A stretch of DNA of 64,000 nt from Micrococcales bacterium KH10 (lineage in GTDB: Bacteria > Actinomycetota > Actinomycetes > Actinomycetales > Cellulomonadaceae): NCBI GenBank assembly GCA_900188465.1, contig FZPE01000003.1:62001-126000 (forward strand), in the 5' to 3' direction. Of the stretch, positions 17,610-27,068 are shown in pieces. The translations under genes and the position numbers were made by a program. Every line of letters begins with the position of its first letter. Within the stretch, counting starts at the first letter, position 1. The notes beneath the pieces were generated by a model. The model was not told the DNA's origin. It searched no databases and was given only the letters and a program-made list of their open reading frames with translations.

Positions 17610-17639
17610 GTTGCGGTTACATCCATTGTCAACCGCAAC
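17610..17639. promoter_or_regulatory. Inverted repeat between cinA and clgR
   Basis: GTTGCGGTT and AACCGCAAC form a perfect 9-bp dyad around 12 bases. It lies 36 bases downstream of the cinA stop and about 175 bases upstream of clgR. It could end the pgsA-cinA transcript or serve as a regulator site for clgR. Confidence 0.4.
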
Positions 17640-17674
17640 GAGTCTTACCGTATTCCCACTGATCCGCCTTTTCT

Positions 17675-18169
17675 TCAATCCGATGAGACGAACTCGATAG
17701 CGAGTTGCAGCGCGTTGCAGACGCTCAACGCCCTAATCTGTCCGCGATCGCCTTCAAGTGAAAGCTCCGCAACGCGAGTGAGCACTCGTCCATCGGGAAA
17801 ACGCCCTGCCACAGCAACGAAGACCTGACCAACCGGATGGCCGTCTTGCGGCTTCGGCCCCGCGACACCGGTCGTCGCAATGGCGATATCGGCCTCGAAG
17901 AGCCTTAATGCACCCCGGCTCATCTCACGGGCCACCTCGGGGTCAACAGCACCACGTTCTTGTAACAAGTGTGCGTTCACGCCAAGGATCTTGGCTTTCA
18001 TCGGCGTCGCGTAGGCGACAACCCCGCCGTGAAATACCGCAGAGGTACCTGGCACTCGTACTAGTGCGTCGGCCAATGCTCCCCCGGTCAACGACTCGGC
18101 AACGCACAACACTCGCGATTGAGCGGCGCAGAGATCAACGAGCGTCTTGGCTAGTTTTTCGGCGTTCAT
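17675..18169 (-). CDS. pncC: Nicotinamide-nucleotide amidohydrolase (stand-alone CinA C-terminal domain)
   Basis: Deamidates nicotinamide mononucleotide for NAD recycling. The 164 residues cover only the CinA C-terminal domain, with AESLTGG at 24-30 and ATTGVAGP at 98-105; the N-terminal pyrophosphatase domain of full CinA is absent, a common form. Its ATG lies inside the end of pgsA, giving a 35-base overlap; no later start would keep the first strand of the fold, so the overlap appears real. Such genes stand next to pgsA and recA in many Gram-positive genomes. Confidence 0.9.
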   Translation of the reverse strand: MNAEKLAKTLVDLCAAQSRVLCVAESLTGGALADALVRVPGTSAVFHGGVVAYATPMKAKILGVNAHLLQERGAVDPEVAREMSRGALRLFEADIAIATTGVAGPKPQDGHPVGQVFVAVAGRFPDGRVLTRVAELSLEGDRGQIRALSVCNALQLAIEFVSSD

Positions 18170-18731
18170 GCGTCAATCTCACTGCGTCAAGGGTGTATTG
18201 GATTCCGGTCAATAGAGTCACTGCAACGGCGGCGATAAACAGCACTAGGGCACATATCTGCACCCATTGCGGCAGCACCCACAGCGGAAAGAGAAACAGC
18301 GAGATCGACGCCACCTGCAACGTGGTCTTGATCTTGCCGCCCATGGATGCGGGCATCACCTGGACTCGGATCAGCGCCAACCGCAATACGGTGATGCCGA
18401 TTTCCCTGCCGAGCACGACAATCGTGACCCACCACCAGACCTCGCCCAAACCTGACAAGGCGCAAAGCGCGACACCGATCAACAATTTGTCCGCAATGGG
18501 ATCGAGGATCTTGCCCAAGTCGGTGACCATATTGCGACTGCGCGCCAGATGCCCATCCAGCCGGTCGGTCAATGCTATTACGACAAAGAGCGCGGCTGCG
18601 ATCCATCGAACTGTCACATCATGACCGCCAACGACCAGCAAGACGCCCAGAACCGGTGCGACAGCAATCCGGGTTGCGGTGATAGCATTCGCGGCATTCC
18701 ATTGGCGAAGTACCTGCTGGGTGGTGGTCAC
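18135..18731 (-). CDS. pgsA: CDP-diacylglycerol--glycerol-3-phosphate 3-phosphatidyltransferase
   Basis: A membrane enzyme making phosphatidylglycerophosphate, the precursor of phosphatidylglycerol and cardiolipin. The CDP-alcohol phosphotransferase signature is complete: DRLDGHLAR with its acidic residues from Asp56, then GKILDPIAD ending at Asp81. Several hydrophobic helices span the 198 residues. Position beside ftsK and cinA equals mycobacterial pgsA3. Start is GTG with a weak ribosome binding site. Which alcohol it uses cannot be proved from sequence alone. Confidence 0.9.
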   Translation of the reverse strand: MTTTQQVLRQWNAANAITATRIAVAPVLGVLLVVGGHDVTVRWIAAALFVVIALTDRLDGHLARSRNMVTDLGKILDPIADKLLIGVALCALSGLGEVWWWVTIVVLGREIGITVLRLALIRVQVMPASMGGKIKTTLQVASISLFLFPLWVLPQWVQICALVLFIAAVAVTLLTGIQYTLDAVRLTHERRKTSQDAR

Positions 18732-18820
18732 ACTCTAAGCCTATGCGGTGCCTGCCGTGTTGCGGACATCCAAGCACTCCAACCGAGTTGCCAGCGCGTT
18801 TCCCACGACTTACGACTATT

Positions 18821-20167
18821 GTGCATACCGTGCCACGTCATGCCGCTCCATCGAAATGCCGATTCCGTCCCTGGTTAATCGCTCTCGCCCCGATCATCGC
18901 GCTGGTCATCGGCGGTGGCACTGCTGTGGGAGTGGTCCTCAGCCAACGCGATGCCAAGACTGATCAGAATGCTCAGCCGACAACGGCGCAGTCACCGACT
19001 CGCAGCACTGATGCTGCCGACAAATCGGAGGACCCCGCACCCTCCGTTCCCCGCCCGGATCCAGAGCCTGAGCCACAACCGGATGCGACCTTCACGATCC
19101 TCGCTGGCGGAGACATCTTGACGCACGAACCGGTCAATAACTCGGCCCGTACCGGGCAGAGTTATGACTACGCACCGTTGCTGGCTGGCATCGACCAGTG
19201 GGTTCAAGGGGCGGATCTCGCACTGTGCCACCTTGAGGTGCCGGTGGCTCCGGAGGGAACGGCACCCAGCGGGTATCCAATGTTCGGCGCGCCGCGTGAA
19301 ATCGTCGCTGACATCGCCAAACAGGGTTGGGACGGTTGTTCGACGGCTTCGAACCATTCAGTAGACCGCGGCTGGGACGGTATCGTCGCGACGGCCGATG
19401 CGATGGACGAGCACGGTCTCGGATTCGTCGGCACCTCCGTGAGCAAAAAACAGCAGCGCCAAGCCCAGCAGTACGTCCTGGGACGCGAAGGGCAGCGCAT
19501 CACCGTCGCCCACGTGGCTGCCACCTACGGGACGAACGGCCTGCCCGTTCCCTCCGGTCGCGAATGGTCGGTGGATCTGATCGACACAGCGCAGTTGCTG
19601 AAACAAGCGGAGCGAGCTCGAGACGATGGCGCGGATTTGGTCCTGGTCTCGTTGCACTTCGGCCAGGAATACCGCATCGAACCCACCGCCCAGCAACTCG
19701 AAGTGGCCCAGGAATTGGCCGACTCAGGCCTCGTGGACATGGTCATTGGCCACCACGCGCACATCTCGCAGCCCATGACTAAACTCCCCGGCGGTCCTGA
19801 CGGACAAGGCATGTGGGTGGCTTATGGTCTGGGCAACATGATTTCGAATCAAGACGCATCATGCTGCGTTGCCGGCACCGAATCAGGGCTGCTCATGATC
19901 GCGACGGTGGTCAAACCGGCTGACCAGCCTGCCCGGGTGGTCGACCTGCAATGGCAAGGTGTCACAGTAGATCGCCGCGGCGGCCACCGGCTCTTCCCCT
20001 TCGCATCCAATCTCAAGAAGGGCGCGGGCACACTTTCAAGCGCTGAAATGCAGGTGCGTCGTGAACGTGTTCAAAGCGCTGTGGGCGACGAGATGGACGA
20101 GTTGCGCGAACCGCCAACGCCAACTGGACCAACGCCCCAGGTCGTGCCTCGTTCCGGCGCTCAGTAG
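18821..20167 (+). CDS. CapA-family (PGA_cap) metallophosphatase-like membrane-anchored protein
   Basis: An N-terminal hydrophobic anchor (about 18-40), a Pro/Asp/Glu-rich linker, then a CapA-type calcineurin-fold domain. Visible motifs are FTILAGGDILTH, CHLEVPV, GCSTASNHSVDRGWDG, LVSLHFGQEYR and VIGHHAHISQPM, placed like the metal-binding Asp, Glu, Asn-His and His residues of the fold. In other bacteria CapA acts in poly-gamma-glutamate export; no capBC genes occur here, so the substrate is unknown. The frame opens at ATG 18743, but the first 26 codons lack GC-rich third positions and would leave 11 bases to divergent pgsA, so GTG 18821 is preferred. It is the only plus-strand gene in this part and ends 7 bases inside ftsK. 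Confidence 0.8.
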   Translation: MHTVPRHAAPSKCRFRPWLIALAPIIALVIGGGTAVGVVLSQRDAKTDQNAQPTTAQSPTRSTDAADKSEDPAPSVPRPDPEPEPQPDATFTILAGGDILTHEPVNNSARTGQSYDYAPLLAGIDQWVQGADLALCHLEVPVAPEGTAPSGYPMFGAPREIVADIAKQGWDGCSTASNHSVDRGWDGIVATADAMDEHGLGFVGTSVSKKQQRQAQQYVLGREGQRITVAHVAATYGTNGLPVPSGREWSVDLIDTAQLLKQAERARDDGADLVLVSLHFGQEYRIEPTAQQLEVAQELADSGLVDMVIGHHAHISQPMTKLPGGPDGQGMWVAYGLGNMISNQDASCCVAGTESGLLMIATVVKPADQPARVVDLQWQGVTVDRRGGHRLFPFASNLKKGAGTLSSAEMQVRRERVQSAVGDEMDELREPPTPTGPTPQVVPRSGAQ

Positions 20168-22932
20168 TCGTCAGACCGGTCCGTCAATTGCCAGGCGTCT
20201 TCGCCGTCATCTGAGTCGTTTTCGTCGTCGACGCTACCCGATGACGCAGCAGGACCGGCTGATTCACCGCGGAGCATTGCCAGCGTCGCCGCCAGATCGT
20301 CCGGTCCAACCAGCACATCGCGGGCCTTCGACCCCTCCGACGGCCCCACGATCTCACGGGACTCAAGCAGATCCATCAGACGTCCGGCCTTGGCGAAGCC
20401 GACGCGCAGTTTACGCTGCAGCATGGAAGTGGAACCGAATTGCGTGGTGATGACCAGTTCAGCGGCCTGCAACAGCACGTCGAGGTCATCACCGATGTCC
20501 TCGTCCACAGCCTTCTTCTGAACGGCTTGAGCGACGTCCTCGCGGTACATCGGTTTGAGTTGCTGCTTGACGTGATTGACCACGTCGTGGACCTCTGACT
20601 CGGAGACCCAGGCACCTTGGACGCGCATCGGCTTAGCCGCCCCCATGGGCAAGAACAGTGCGTCGCCCTGCCCGATGAGCTTCTCGGCTCCTGGCTGGTC
20701 GAGCACCACCCGGGAATCGGCCAGCGATGATGTGGCAAAAGCGAGGCGCGAGGGCACATTCGCTTTGATCAGACCGGTCACCACGTCGACGCTCGGGCGC
20801 TGTGTCGCCAGGACCAGGTGAATTCCGGCGGCACGGGCCAGCTGGGTAATGCGCTGAATCGACGCTTCGACGTCACGTGGGGCGACCATCATCAAGTCAG
20901 CGAGTTCGTCTACGACGACCAGAAGATACGGGTATGTCGCGATCTTGCGCTCCGACCCCGGCAACGGCTTGACCTTGCCGGAGCGAACCGCAGCGTTGAA
21001 ATCGTCGATGTGCTTGTATCCGAATGCCGCCAGGTCGTCGTAGCGAGCATCCATTTCCCGCACCACCCATTCCAGCGCCTCTGCCGCCTTCTTGGGGTTG
21101 GTGATGATCGGTGTGATCAGGTGCGGGATGCCGTCATAGATCGTCAGTTCGACTCGTTTGGGGTCGACGAGGATCATCCGCACCTCGTCCGGGGTCGAAC
21201 GCATCATGATCGACACGATCATGGAGTTCACAAAACTCGACTTACCTGCGCCGGTGGCACCCGCAACCAGAATATGCGGCATTTTCGCCAGGTTTGCCAC
21301 CACGTAGCCGCCCTCGACGTCCTTGCCGACTCCGATGACCATCGGATGGTCGGTACGGCGCGCAGGGCCGGAACGCAATACGTCACCAAGGGCAACGGTT
21401 TCGCGGTCCACGTTGGGAATCTCGATACCGATGGCGGATTTACCTGGAATCGGCGACAGGATGCGCACGTCGGCGCTTGCCACGGCATAGGCGATGTTCT
21501 TCGACAACGCGGTGACACGTTCCACCTTGACCGCGGGCCCGACCTCGACTTCGTAACGTGTCACCGTCGGTCCGCGGGTAAACCCGGTGACGGTGGCGTC
21601 AATGCCGAACTGCTCGAAGACACCGGTCAGCGCTTCAACGACACGGTCGTTGGCTGCGGAACGTTCCTTATGCGGCGGCCCGACCACCAGCAAGTCCTCG
21701 CCGGGCAGAATGTAGACCACATCGCCACCGAGTACCTGCTGCTCACCCTGAGGGACTGCTTTGGTCGGCGGCGGGGTGAGGTGAGTTCCGATATCTGACG
21801 AAGCCACCGAGGTGATGATCTCAGTGGGCGACGCTGCCGATACCGGCTCAAGGGCATCTGCTGCGTCACTGTCATAGTGTCGCTCGGCCGCGGCCGCGTC
21901 AACGTCGTAGACGGTCGTCGGCGTCGCGTCTGAGTCACCGACAGCCGATTTTTCCGCCTCGACCGCCTGCATGAACGCCTCGTCGCCCACATATGGCCGT
22001 CCGAGTTCGTCATCGATGTCGTCACGATCGCGCTTCGTCTTCTTACCGCGGCGCCGTCGCCTACCGGACGCGGTTTCGTCAGTGCCGTCATGGCGCGAGA
22101 CACCCTCAGCCAGAACGAGCTCGTCGTCATTCGATTCTTCATCGAGCGATCCGCCCGTGAACAGCGCGTGTAGTTTCGGGCCGATCTGGTTGACCGGTGT
22201 GGCGGTGATGACCAGGATGCCAAAGAACACGACGAGCAAGAGCACCGGAATGGCCAGCCATGGAGTCAGCCCGGCAGCCAGAGGAGTTCCCAGAGCCCAG
22301 CCGATGACCCCACCGGCGTCCAACGTGCTGTGCCAGCCCGTCGCGTCGTCCCGCAGCGCGGGAGTGCCCGCGACGATATGCACGATAGATGCCGAACCGG
22401 TGGCAACCGCAAGTGTGCCGATCGTGATACGACCGTTGGCTCGACCACGATCTGGGTAGCGCATCAGGCGTACCGCGAACCACACGAGGATGACCGGCAC
22501 ACCTAACGCGAGGATGCCCACAACGAATGCGAAACTGTTGTACACCGCGCCAGAGACCGGACCACCGGCGCCCAACCAGCCTGCTGCGCCAGCCAGCAGC
22601 GCCACAACCAACAGCAGAAGTGCCGTGCCGTCACGCCGGTGCGCCGGGTCGAGTTCACGTGCATCAGTGCCGACACGGCGCACTCCGGCACCGATCAGGT
22701 GCGCGATACCGAGGAAGAATCCTCTGATCGCCCTGATCGGCCACGGCAGGGCCTTGGGGGCTTCCTCATCCCTAGAACTGTTGCGTGAGTTTTGCTGCGC
22801 CACCGGTTTCTTCGAGGTTCCCTTCCCTCCCGACGCTACTGAGCGAGTGCCGGACTTTGCGTTCCTGCTTTTGGTGCCCGTACCTGACTTCGACCCTGTG
22901 GACGAACGAGAATTGGGCACACGTGAAGACAT
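20161..22932 (-). CDS. ftsK: DNA translocase FtsK
   Basis: An ATP-driven DNA pump at the division septum that clears chromosome ends. The 923-residue protein has a Ser/Lys-rich cytosolic N-terminus (1-60), about four membrane helices (roughly 103-123, 133-157, 170-190, 224-245), an acidic linker (260-400) and a RecA-like motor with Walker A GATGAGKS at 558-565. A C-terminal winged-helix gamma domain (TSMLQRKLRVGFAKAGRLMDLLE) would read KOPS-like sites. The linker is much shorter than in E. coli. It lies 49 bases downstream of rnj. The tail overlaps the convergent capA-like gene by 7 bases. Confidence 0.96.
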   Translation of the reverse strand: MSSRVPNSRSSTGSKSGTGTKSRNAKSGTRSVASGGKGTSKKPVAQQNSRNSSRDEEAPKALPWPIRAIRGFFLGIAHLIGAGVRRVGTDARELDPAHRRDGTALLLLVVALLAGAAGWLGAGGPVSGAVYNSFAFVVGILALGVPVILVWFAVRLMRYPDRGRANGRITIGTLAVATGSASIVHIVAGTPALRDDATGWHSTLDAGGVIGWALGTPLAAGLTPWLAIPVLLLVVFFGILVITATPVNQIGPKLHALFTGGSLDEESNDDELVLAEGVSRHDGTDETASGRRRRRGKKTKRDRDDIDDELGRPYVGDEAFMQAVEAEKSAVGDSDATPTTVYDVDAAAAERHYDSDAADALEPVSAASPTEIITSVASSDIGTHLTPPPTKAVPQGEQQVLGGDVVYILPGEDLLVVGPPHKERSAANDRVVEALTGVFEQFGIDATVTGFTRGPTVTRYEVEVGPAVKVERVTALSKNIAYAVASADVRILSPIPGKSAIGIEIPNVDRETVALGDVLRSGPARRTDHPMVIGVGKDVEGGYVVANLAKMPHILVAGATGAGKSSFVNSMIVSIMMRSTPDEVRMILVDPKRVELTIYDGIPHLITPIITNPKKAAEALEWVVREMDARYDDLAAFGYKHIDDFNAAVRSGKVKPLPGSERKIATYPYLLVVVDELADLMMVAPRDVEASIQRITQLARAAGIHLVLATQRPSVDVVTGLIKANVPSRLAFATSSLADSRVVLDQPGAEKLIGQGDALFLPMGAAKPMRVQGAWVSESEVHDVVNHVKQQLKPMYREDVAQAVQKKAVDEDIGDDLDVLLQAAELVITTQFGSTSMLQRKLRVGFAKAGRLMDLLESREIVGPSEGSKARDVLVGPDDLAATLAMLRGESAGPAASSGSVDDENDSDDGEDAWQLTDRSDDY

Positions 22933-22981
22933 GAAAGCAAATCTAACGCGATTCGCCCCATTTCACGGTCAGGCTCGCGGA

Positions 22982-24667
22982 TTACGCCTCGACGACCACT
23001 GGAATGATCATAGGTCTGCGACGCAATCGATTGGCCGCGTATCGGCCGATGATCCGCCGCATCACCTGCTGTAACTGGTGCGCGTCTACATTGCCGGTGG
23101 CGGCTTGCTCCTCCACTGCGGTCTTGATCTGCGGGAGAATATCGTCGAAGACGCTGTCTTCTTCGGCCACACCGCGTGCTTGTACGGTCGGCCCAGCGAC
23201 GACCTTGCCCGAGGACGAGTCAATCACTGCGAACACCGAGATGAACCCTTCTTCGCCGAGAATTCTCCGGTCTTTCAGTTCCGCATCGGTCAATGTACCA
23301 ACGGACGATCCGTCAACGTACACATAGCCGCACGGCACTGCTCCCGCAATGGAGGCCTTGCCATCCTTGAGATCGACTACTACCCCATCTTCAGCGAGGA
23401 TGACCCGTTCCGGTGCCACCCCGGTCTTGACCGCTAGCGCCCCATTGGCGATGAGGTGCCTGACCTCGCCGTGAACCGGCATCACGTTCTTAGGTCGCAA
23501 AATGTTGTAGCAGTACAGCAATTCGCCTGCGCTGGAGTGTCCTGAGACGTGCACTTTGGCATTGCCCGAGTGCACTACACGCGCTCCTAGCCGCATCAGC
23601 CCGTTGATCACGCGGAATACAGCGTTCTCGTTACCCGGAATCAGGGACGAGGCCAAGATGACGGTGTCCCCCGGCCCGACACTGACCCGGTGGTCGCCGT
23701 TGGCGATACGGCTCAGTGCCGCCATCGGTTCCCCCTGCGACCCGGTGCACATCAGCACTACTTGATCGTCTGGCAATGAATCGATCTCTTTGACGTCAAC
23801 GATCACGCCAGGCGGCACATTGATGTATCCCAGTTCAGAGGCGATGCCCATGTTGCGCACCATTGATCGGCCGACGAGTGCCACCTTGCGCCCGTGAGCG
23901 TGTGCAGCGTCGAGCACCTGTTGGACACGGTGCACGTGGGAGGCGAAAGAAGCGACCACTATGCGTTTCATCGACTCGGCGAACACCTGGTCGAGTACCG
24001 GACCGATCTCCCGTTCGGGGGTGACGAATCCGGGCACTTCCGCGTTCGTCGAGTCGACCATGAACAGGTCGATGCCCTGCTCACCGAGCCGAGCGAAGGC
24101 CCGCAGATCGGTGACGCGTCCGTCAAGTGGCAACTGGTCCATTTTGAAGTCACCGGTGTGCAGCAGACTTCCAGCCGGAGTGCGCACAGCGACAGCAAGA
24201 GCGTCCGGGATGGAGTGGTTGACAGCGACGAACTCACATTCGAAGTCTCCGAAGGAGACAATCTGCCCCTCGGCGACTTCCCGAGTCGTGGCGTTGATGC
24301 GATGCTCTTTGAGTTTCGCACCGACGAAAGCCAGCGTAAGCCTGGAACCGATGACCGGGATGTCCGGACGCATCCGCAGCAGATACGGCACCGCGCCGAT
24401 GTGGTCTTCGTGTCCGTGCGTGAGCACTAGGGCTTCGACGTCATCGAGCCGATCGGCTATGTAGTCGAAGTCGGGAAGAATCAGGTCGACACCGGGCTGG
24501 TGGTCTTCGGGGAACAGCACCCCGCAGTCGATGATGAGCAGACGTCCTTGGTATTCGACGACCGCCATATTGCGACCGACTTCACCTAGTCCGCCCAGCG
24601 GCACGATGCGCAAAGTGTCCTGGTCAAGCGGTGGTGGCAGTTGGAGTTCTGGGTGTGGGTGGCTCAT
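22982..24667 (-). CDS. rnj: Ribonuclease J
   Basis: A metallo-beta-lactamase-fold nuclease with 5'-3' exo and endo activity in rRNA maturation and mRNA decay. The zinc motif HGHEDH is at 84-89, with further ligands in VNHSIPD and HTGDF; the beta-CASP portion includes SGHSSAGELL. Length 561 residues matches mycobacterial RNase J. The ATG at 24667 is preceded by AGGAGG and chosen over the GTG at 24709, which lacks a binding site. It follows dapA closely (48 bases), an arrangement conserved in actinobacteria. Confidence 0.95.
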   Translation of the reverse strand: MSHPHPELQLPPPLDQDTLRIVPLGGLGEVGRNMAVVEYQGRLLIIDCGVLFPEDHQPGVDLILPDFDYIADRLDDVEALVLTHGHEDHIGAVPYLLRMRPDIPVIGSRLTLAFVGAKLKEHRINATTREVAEGQIVSFGDFECEFVAVNHSIPDALAVAVRTPAGSLLHTGDFKMDQLPLDGRVTDLRAFARLGEQGIDLFMVDSTNAEVPGFVTPEREIGPVLDQVFAESMKRIVVASFASHVHRVQQVLDAAHAHGRKVALVGRSMVRNMGIASELGYINVPPGVIVDVKEIDSLPDDQVVLMCTGSQGEPMAALSRIANGDHRVSVGPGDTVILASSLIPGNENAVFRVINGLMRLGARVVHSGNAKVHVSGHSSAGELLYCYNILRPKNVMPVHGEVRHLIANGALAVKTGVAPERVILAEDGVVVDLKDGKASIAGAVPCGYVYVDGSSVGTLTDAELKDRRILGEEGFISVFAVIDSSSGKVVAGPTVQARGVAEEDSVFDDILPQIKTAVEEQAATGNVDAHQLQQVMRRIIGRYAANRLRRRPMIIPVVVEA

Positions 24668-24715
24668 GGCCCTCCTGAAGTGGGGAGATGGTGGGGTGGC
24701 CTGGGCCACGCAGCA

Positions 24716-25624
24716 TCACGAGGACAACAGTCCTGCATCGGTGAGTTGCTGGCGTAGTTCGGCCGATTGAGTGTCGGTAGCGGGCACCTGTGGCAGCCGC
24801 AGCGTGTGAGTGGGGATAAGGCCGAGGATGGCCAGTGCTTCTTTGACCATGACGGCACCGATACCGCCGCCCATAATGGCTTCGATTAGCGCAGTGATGT
24901 CGGTGAATTCGGCAAGCGCAGTGGCGTGATCGCCCTCGTCCCAAGCTGTTCGCATCCTGACGAGCGCGCCGCTGGCGACGTGCGAGACCACGGAGACGAG
25001 TCCAACGGCCCCCACTGACAGGAACGGTAGGTAGAGACCGTCGTCGCCGCTATAGAGCGCCAGCCCAGTGCGTGCCCGGGTCAAAGCCGCGGTGTATACG
25101 TCGCCGGTGGCATCTTTGACTGCTACTACGTTGCTGATTTGCGCGAGCCGGTCGTAGGTATCTGGCCCGATGCGCAAACCGGTGCGCCCAGGGATGTCAT
25201 AGAGCATCACCGGAAGTTCGGTGGCAGCGGCCACGGCCTTGAAGTGTTCGAAAGCGCCTTCTTGTGAGGGCCTGGAGTAATACGGCGTGACGACGAGCAG
25301 CCCGTGGGCGCCTGCTGCGGCGGCTTGTTCAGCCATCCGCACCGCGTGCTCGGTGTCATTGGAACCGGCACCGGCGACGATGTACGCCCGATCGCCGACC
25401 GCCTCGGCCACCGCCGCGATCACCTCGGCTTTTTCCGGGGCGTGAGTCGTGGGAGCCTCACCGGTGGTGCCGTGCAGAACGAGGCCGTCGTTGCCCTGGT
25501 CTACAAGATATTTGGCAAGTTCTACTGCCGCTGCAACGTCAACTTCACCATTGGGCTTAAATGGTGTGACCATCGCGGTGAGCAATGAACCGAAGGGGCG
25601 TTGAGGATCACTGTTGAACGGCAT
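24716..25624 (-). CDS. dapA: 4-hydroxy-tetrahydrodipicolinate synthase
   Basis: Condenses pyruvate with aspartate semialdehyde, the first committed step to diaminopimelate and lysine. The Schiff-base Lys170 is in VVAVKDATGD, the Thr-Thr pair is in HGTTGEAPTT (51-60), and the catalytic tyrosine is in VTPYYSRPS (113-120). The ATG at 25624 gives the usual 302 residues with a TIM-barrel start; the longer frame to 25789 would run through folA and is rejected. It stands between folA and rnj. Confidence 0.96.
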   Translation of the reverse strand: MPFNSDPQRPFGSLLTAMVTPFKPNGEVDVAAAVELAKYLVDQGNDGLVLHGTTGEAPTTHAPEKAEVIAAVAEAVGDRAYIVAGAGSNDTEHAVRMAEQAAAAGAHGLLVVTPYYSRPSQEGAFEHFKAVAAATELPVMLYDIPGRTGLRIGPDTYDRLAQISNVVAVKDATGDVYTAALTRARTGLALYSGDDGLYLPFLSVGAVGLVSVVSHVASGALVRMRTAWDEGDHATALAEFTDITALIEAIMGGGIGAVMVKEALAILGLIPTHTLRLPQVPATDTQSAELRQQLTDAGLLSS

Positions 25625-25661
25625 GTTCCTACGGTACCGCGCGGAGCCTGATCCTCGAACT

Positions 25662-26219
25662 TCACCGCGCGCGGGTCGGGTCCGATTCGTAACTGATGAA
25701 CCGATAGCGCAGGCCTTTTTCGGAGACCTGCCATTGACCGGTGGCAACGGCAGACCACCGATCGTCCAATTCCGGGGCAAACGCGTCACCGACTATATCC
25801 TCGTCGATCTGCGTGACCTCTGCGCGCGCCGCGACGTCGGCAAACTGGCGATATAACTTGGCTCCGCCGATCACCCATAGGGTACGAGCCGCTCCTGGTC
25901 CGAGTGCCGCTGCACCGAGACAGATCGCTGCCGCGGGACTGGAGGCGATCTCTGCGCCTTCGACGCTGGACAAACTACGTGAGACCACGATGTTGTGTCG
26001 TCCCGCCAATGGACGGAACCGCGGTGGCAGCGAATCCCAGGTACCGCGCCCCATGATGACCGGGTGGCCATGAGTCTTCGCTCTGAAATGGGCGAGGTCT
26101 TCTGGAAGATGCCACGGCATTGTGCCGTCAGCGCCGATCACTCCAGAAGTGGTCTGCGCCCATATCATCGCGACGGAAACCGACTGTTCTGCGATGACGG
26201 CGGTCAGTTCCGTCGTCAT
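25662..26219 (-). CDS. folA: Dihydrofolate reductase
   Basis: Reduces dihydrofolate with NADPH, restoring the folate used up by ThyA. The 185-residue sequence has the active-site stretch [17 protein letters not shown] with Trp and Glu/Asp pocket residues, the [12 protein letters not shown] cofactor segment and WVIGGAKLY. The first 13 residues form a short extension. The start overlaps the thyA stop by 4 bases (ATGA), so both are made together. Trimethoprim sensitivity cannot be judged from sequence alone. Confidence 0.96.
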   Translation of the reverse strand: MTTELTAVIAEQSVSVAMIWAQTTSGVIGADGTMPWHLPEDLAHFRAKTHGHPVIMGRGTWDSLPPRFRPLAGRHNIVVSRSLSSVEGAEIASSPAAAICLGAAALGPGAARTLWVIGGAKLYRQFADVAARAEVTQIDEDIVGDAFAPELDDRWSAVATGQWQVSEKGLRYRFISYESDPTRAR

Positions 26220-27034
26220 ACCGCGACCGGAGCTTTGATCGCAGGATGGTGCTGGTAGTCGTGGACCACGACGTGATCAAAGTCGTAGTCGAAGATGCTC
26301 GGGGCGGTCTTGAGTTCGAGATGCGGGAACGGGAACGGATCGCGGCTGAGTTGCTCTGCGACTTGTTCGTGGTGATTGTCATAGATGTGGCAGTCACCGC
26401 CGGTCCAGATGAAGTCACCCACGTCCAAAGAGCACTGTTGGGCCACCATGTGGGTCAGCAACGCATACGATGCGATGTTGAACGGCACGCCGAGGAACAG
26501 ATCAGCAGAACGCTGATAGAGCTGACAACTGAGCTTGCCGTCCGCTACGTAGAACTGGAAGAAGGCGTGGCACGGCTGCAGTGCCATCTGGTTCAGCTCG
26601 CCCACGTTCCAGGCAGAGACGATCATGCGACGCGAATCGGGGTTGTTCTTGATCTGTTCGATCACCTGTGAGATCTGATCGATGTGCTGTCCATCCGGCG
26701 TGGGCCAACTGCGCCACTGCACCCCGTAGACGGGTCCCAGTTCACCGTTCTCGTCAGCCCATTCATCCCAGATATGGATGTTGCGGTCAGTGAGCCACTT
26801 GATGTTCGAGTCGCCGCGCAAGAACCAGAGCAACTCCCCCACTACGCCGCGTAAGAACACCTTCTTCGTCGTGATCAGCGGAAACCCCTCGGAGAGGTTG
26901 AACCGCATCTGGTGCCCGAAGATGGACCTCGTCCCGGTACCTGTCCGGTCTGCCTTGCGGGTTCCTTGCGTCAGAACCGTGCGCAGCAGATCCTCGTATT
27001 CGGTCGAAACAGGTATCATCGTGTTCTCACTCAC
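26216..27034 (-). CDS. thyA: Thymidylate synthase
   Basis: Methylates dUMP to dTMP using methylenetetrahydrofolate. The nucleophile Cys155 lies in [13 protein letters not shown], with RRMIVSAWN before it and [15 protein letters not shown] after it. The full length is 272 residues from GTG 27034; ATG 27019 is an equally plausible start because the GAGGA ahead of the GTG is very close to it. Coupled to folA downstream. The presence of ThyA does not exclude a ThyX elsewhere. Confidence 0.96.
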   Translation of the reverse strand: MSENTMIPVSTEYEDLLRTVLTQGTRKADRTGTGTRSIFGHQMRFNLSEGFPLITTKKVFLRGVVGELLWFLRGDSNIKWLTDRNIHIWDEWADENGELGPVYGVQWRSWPTPDGQHIDQISQVIEQIKNNPDSRRMIVSAWNVGELNQMALQPCHAFFQFYVADGKLSCQLYQRSADLFLGVPFNIASYALLTHMVAQQCSLDVGDFIWTGGDCHIYDNHHEQVAEQLSRDPFPFPHLELKTAPSIFDYDFDHVVVHDYQHHPAIKAPVAV

Positions 27035-27068
27035 GTCCTCATGCTACTTCGCTCTGCGGCACCTCGGG

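Noticed and set aside
20818-21798. 326-codon plus-strand frame antisense to ftsK
   Set aside because: It is an open shadow caused by high GC; the ftsK frame carries all conserved motifs and the antisense product resembles no protein known to me.
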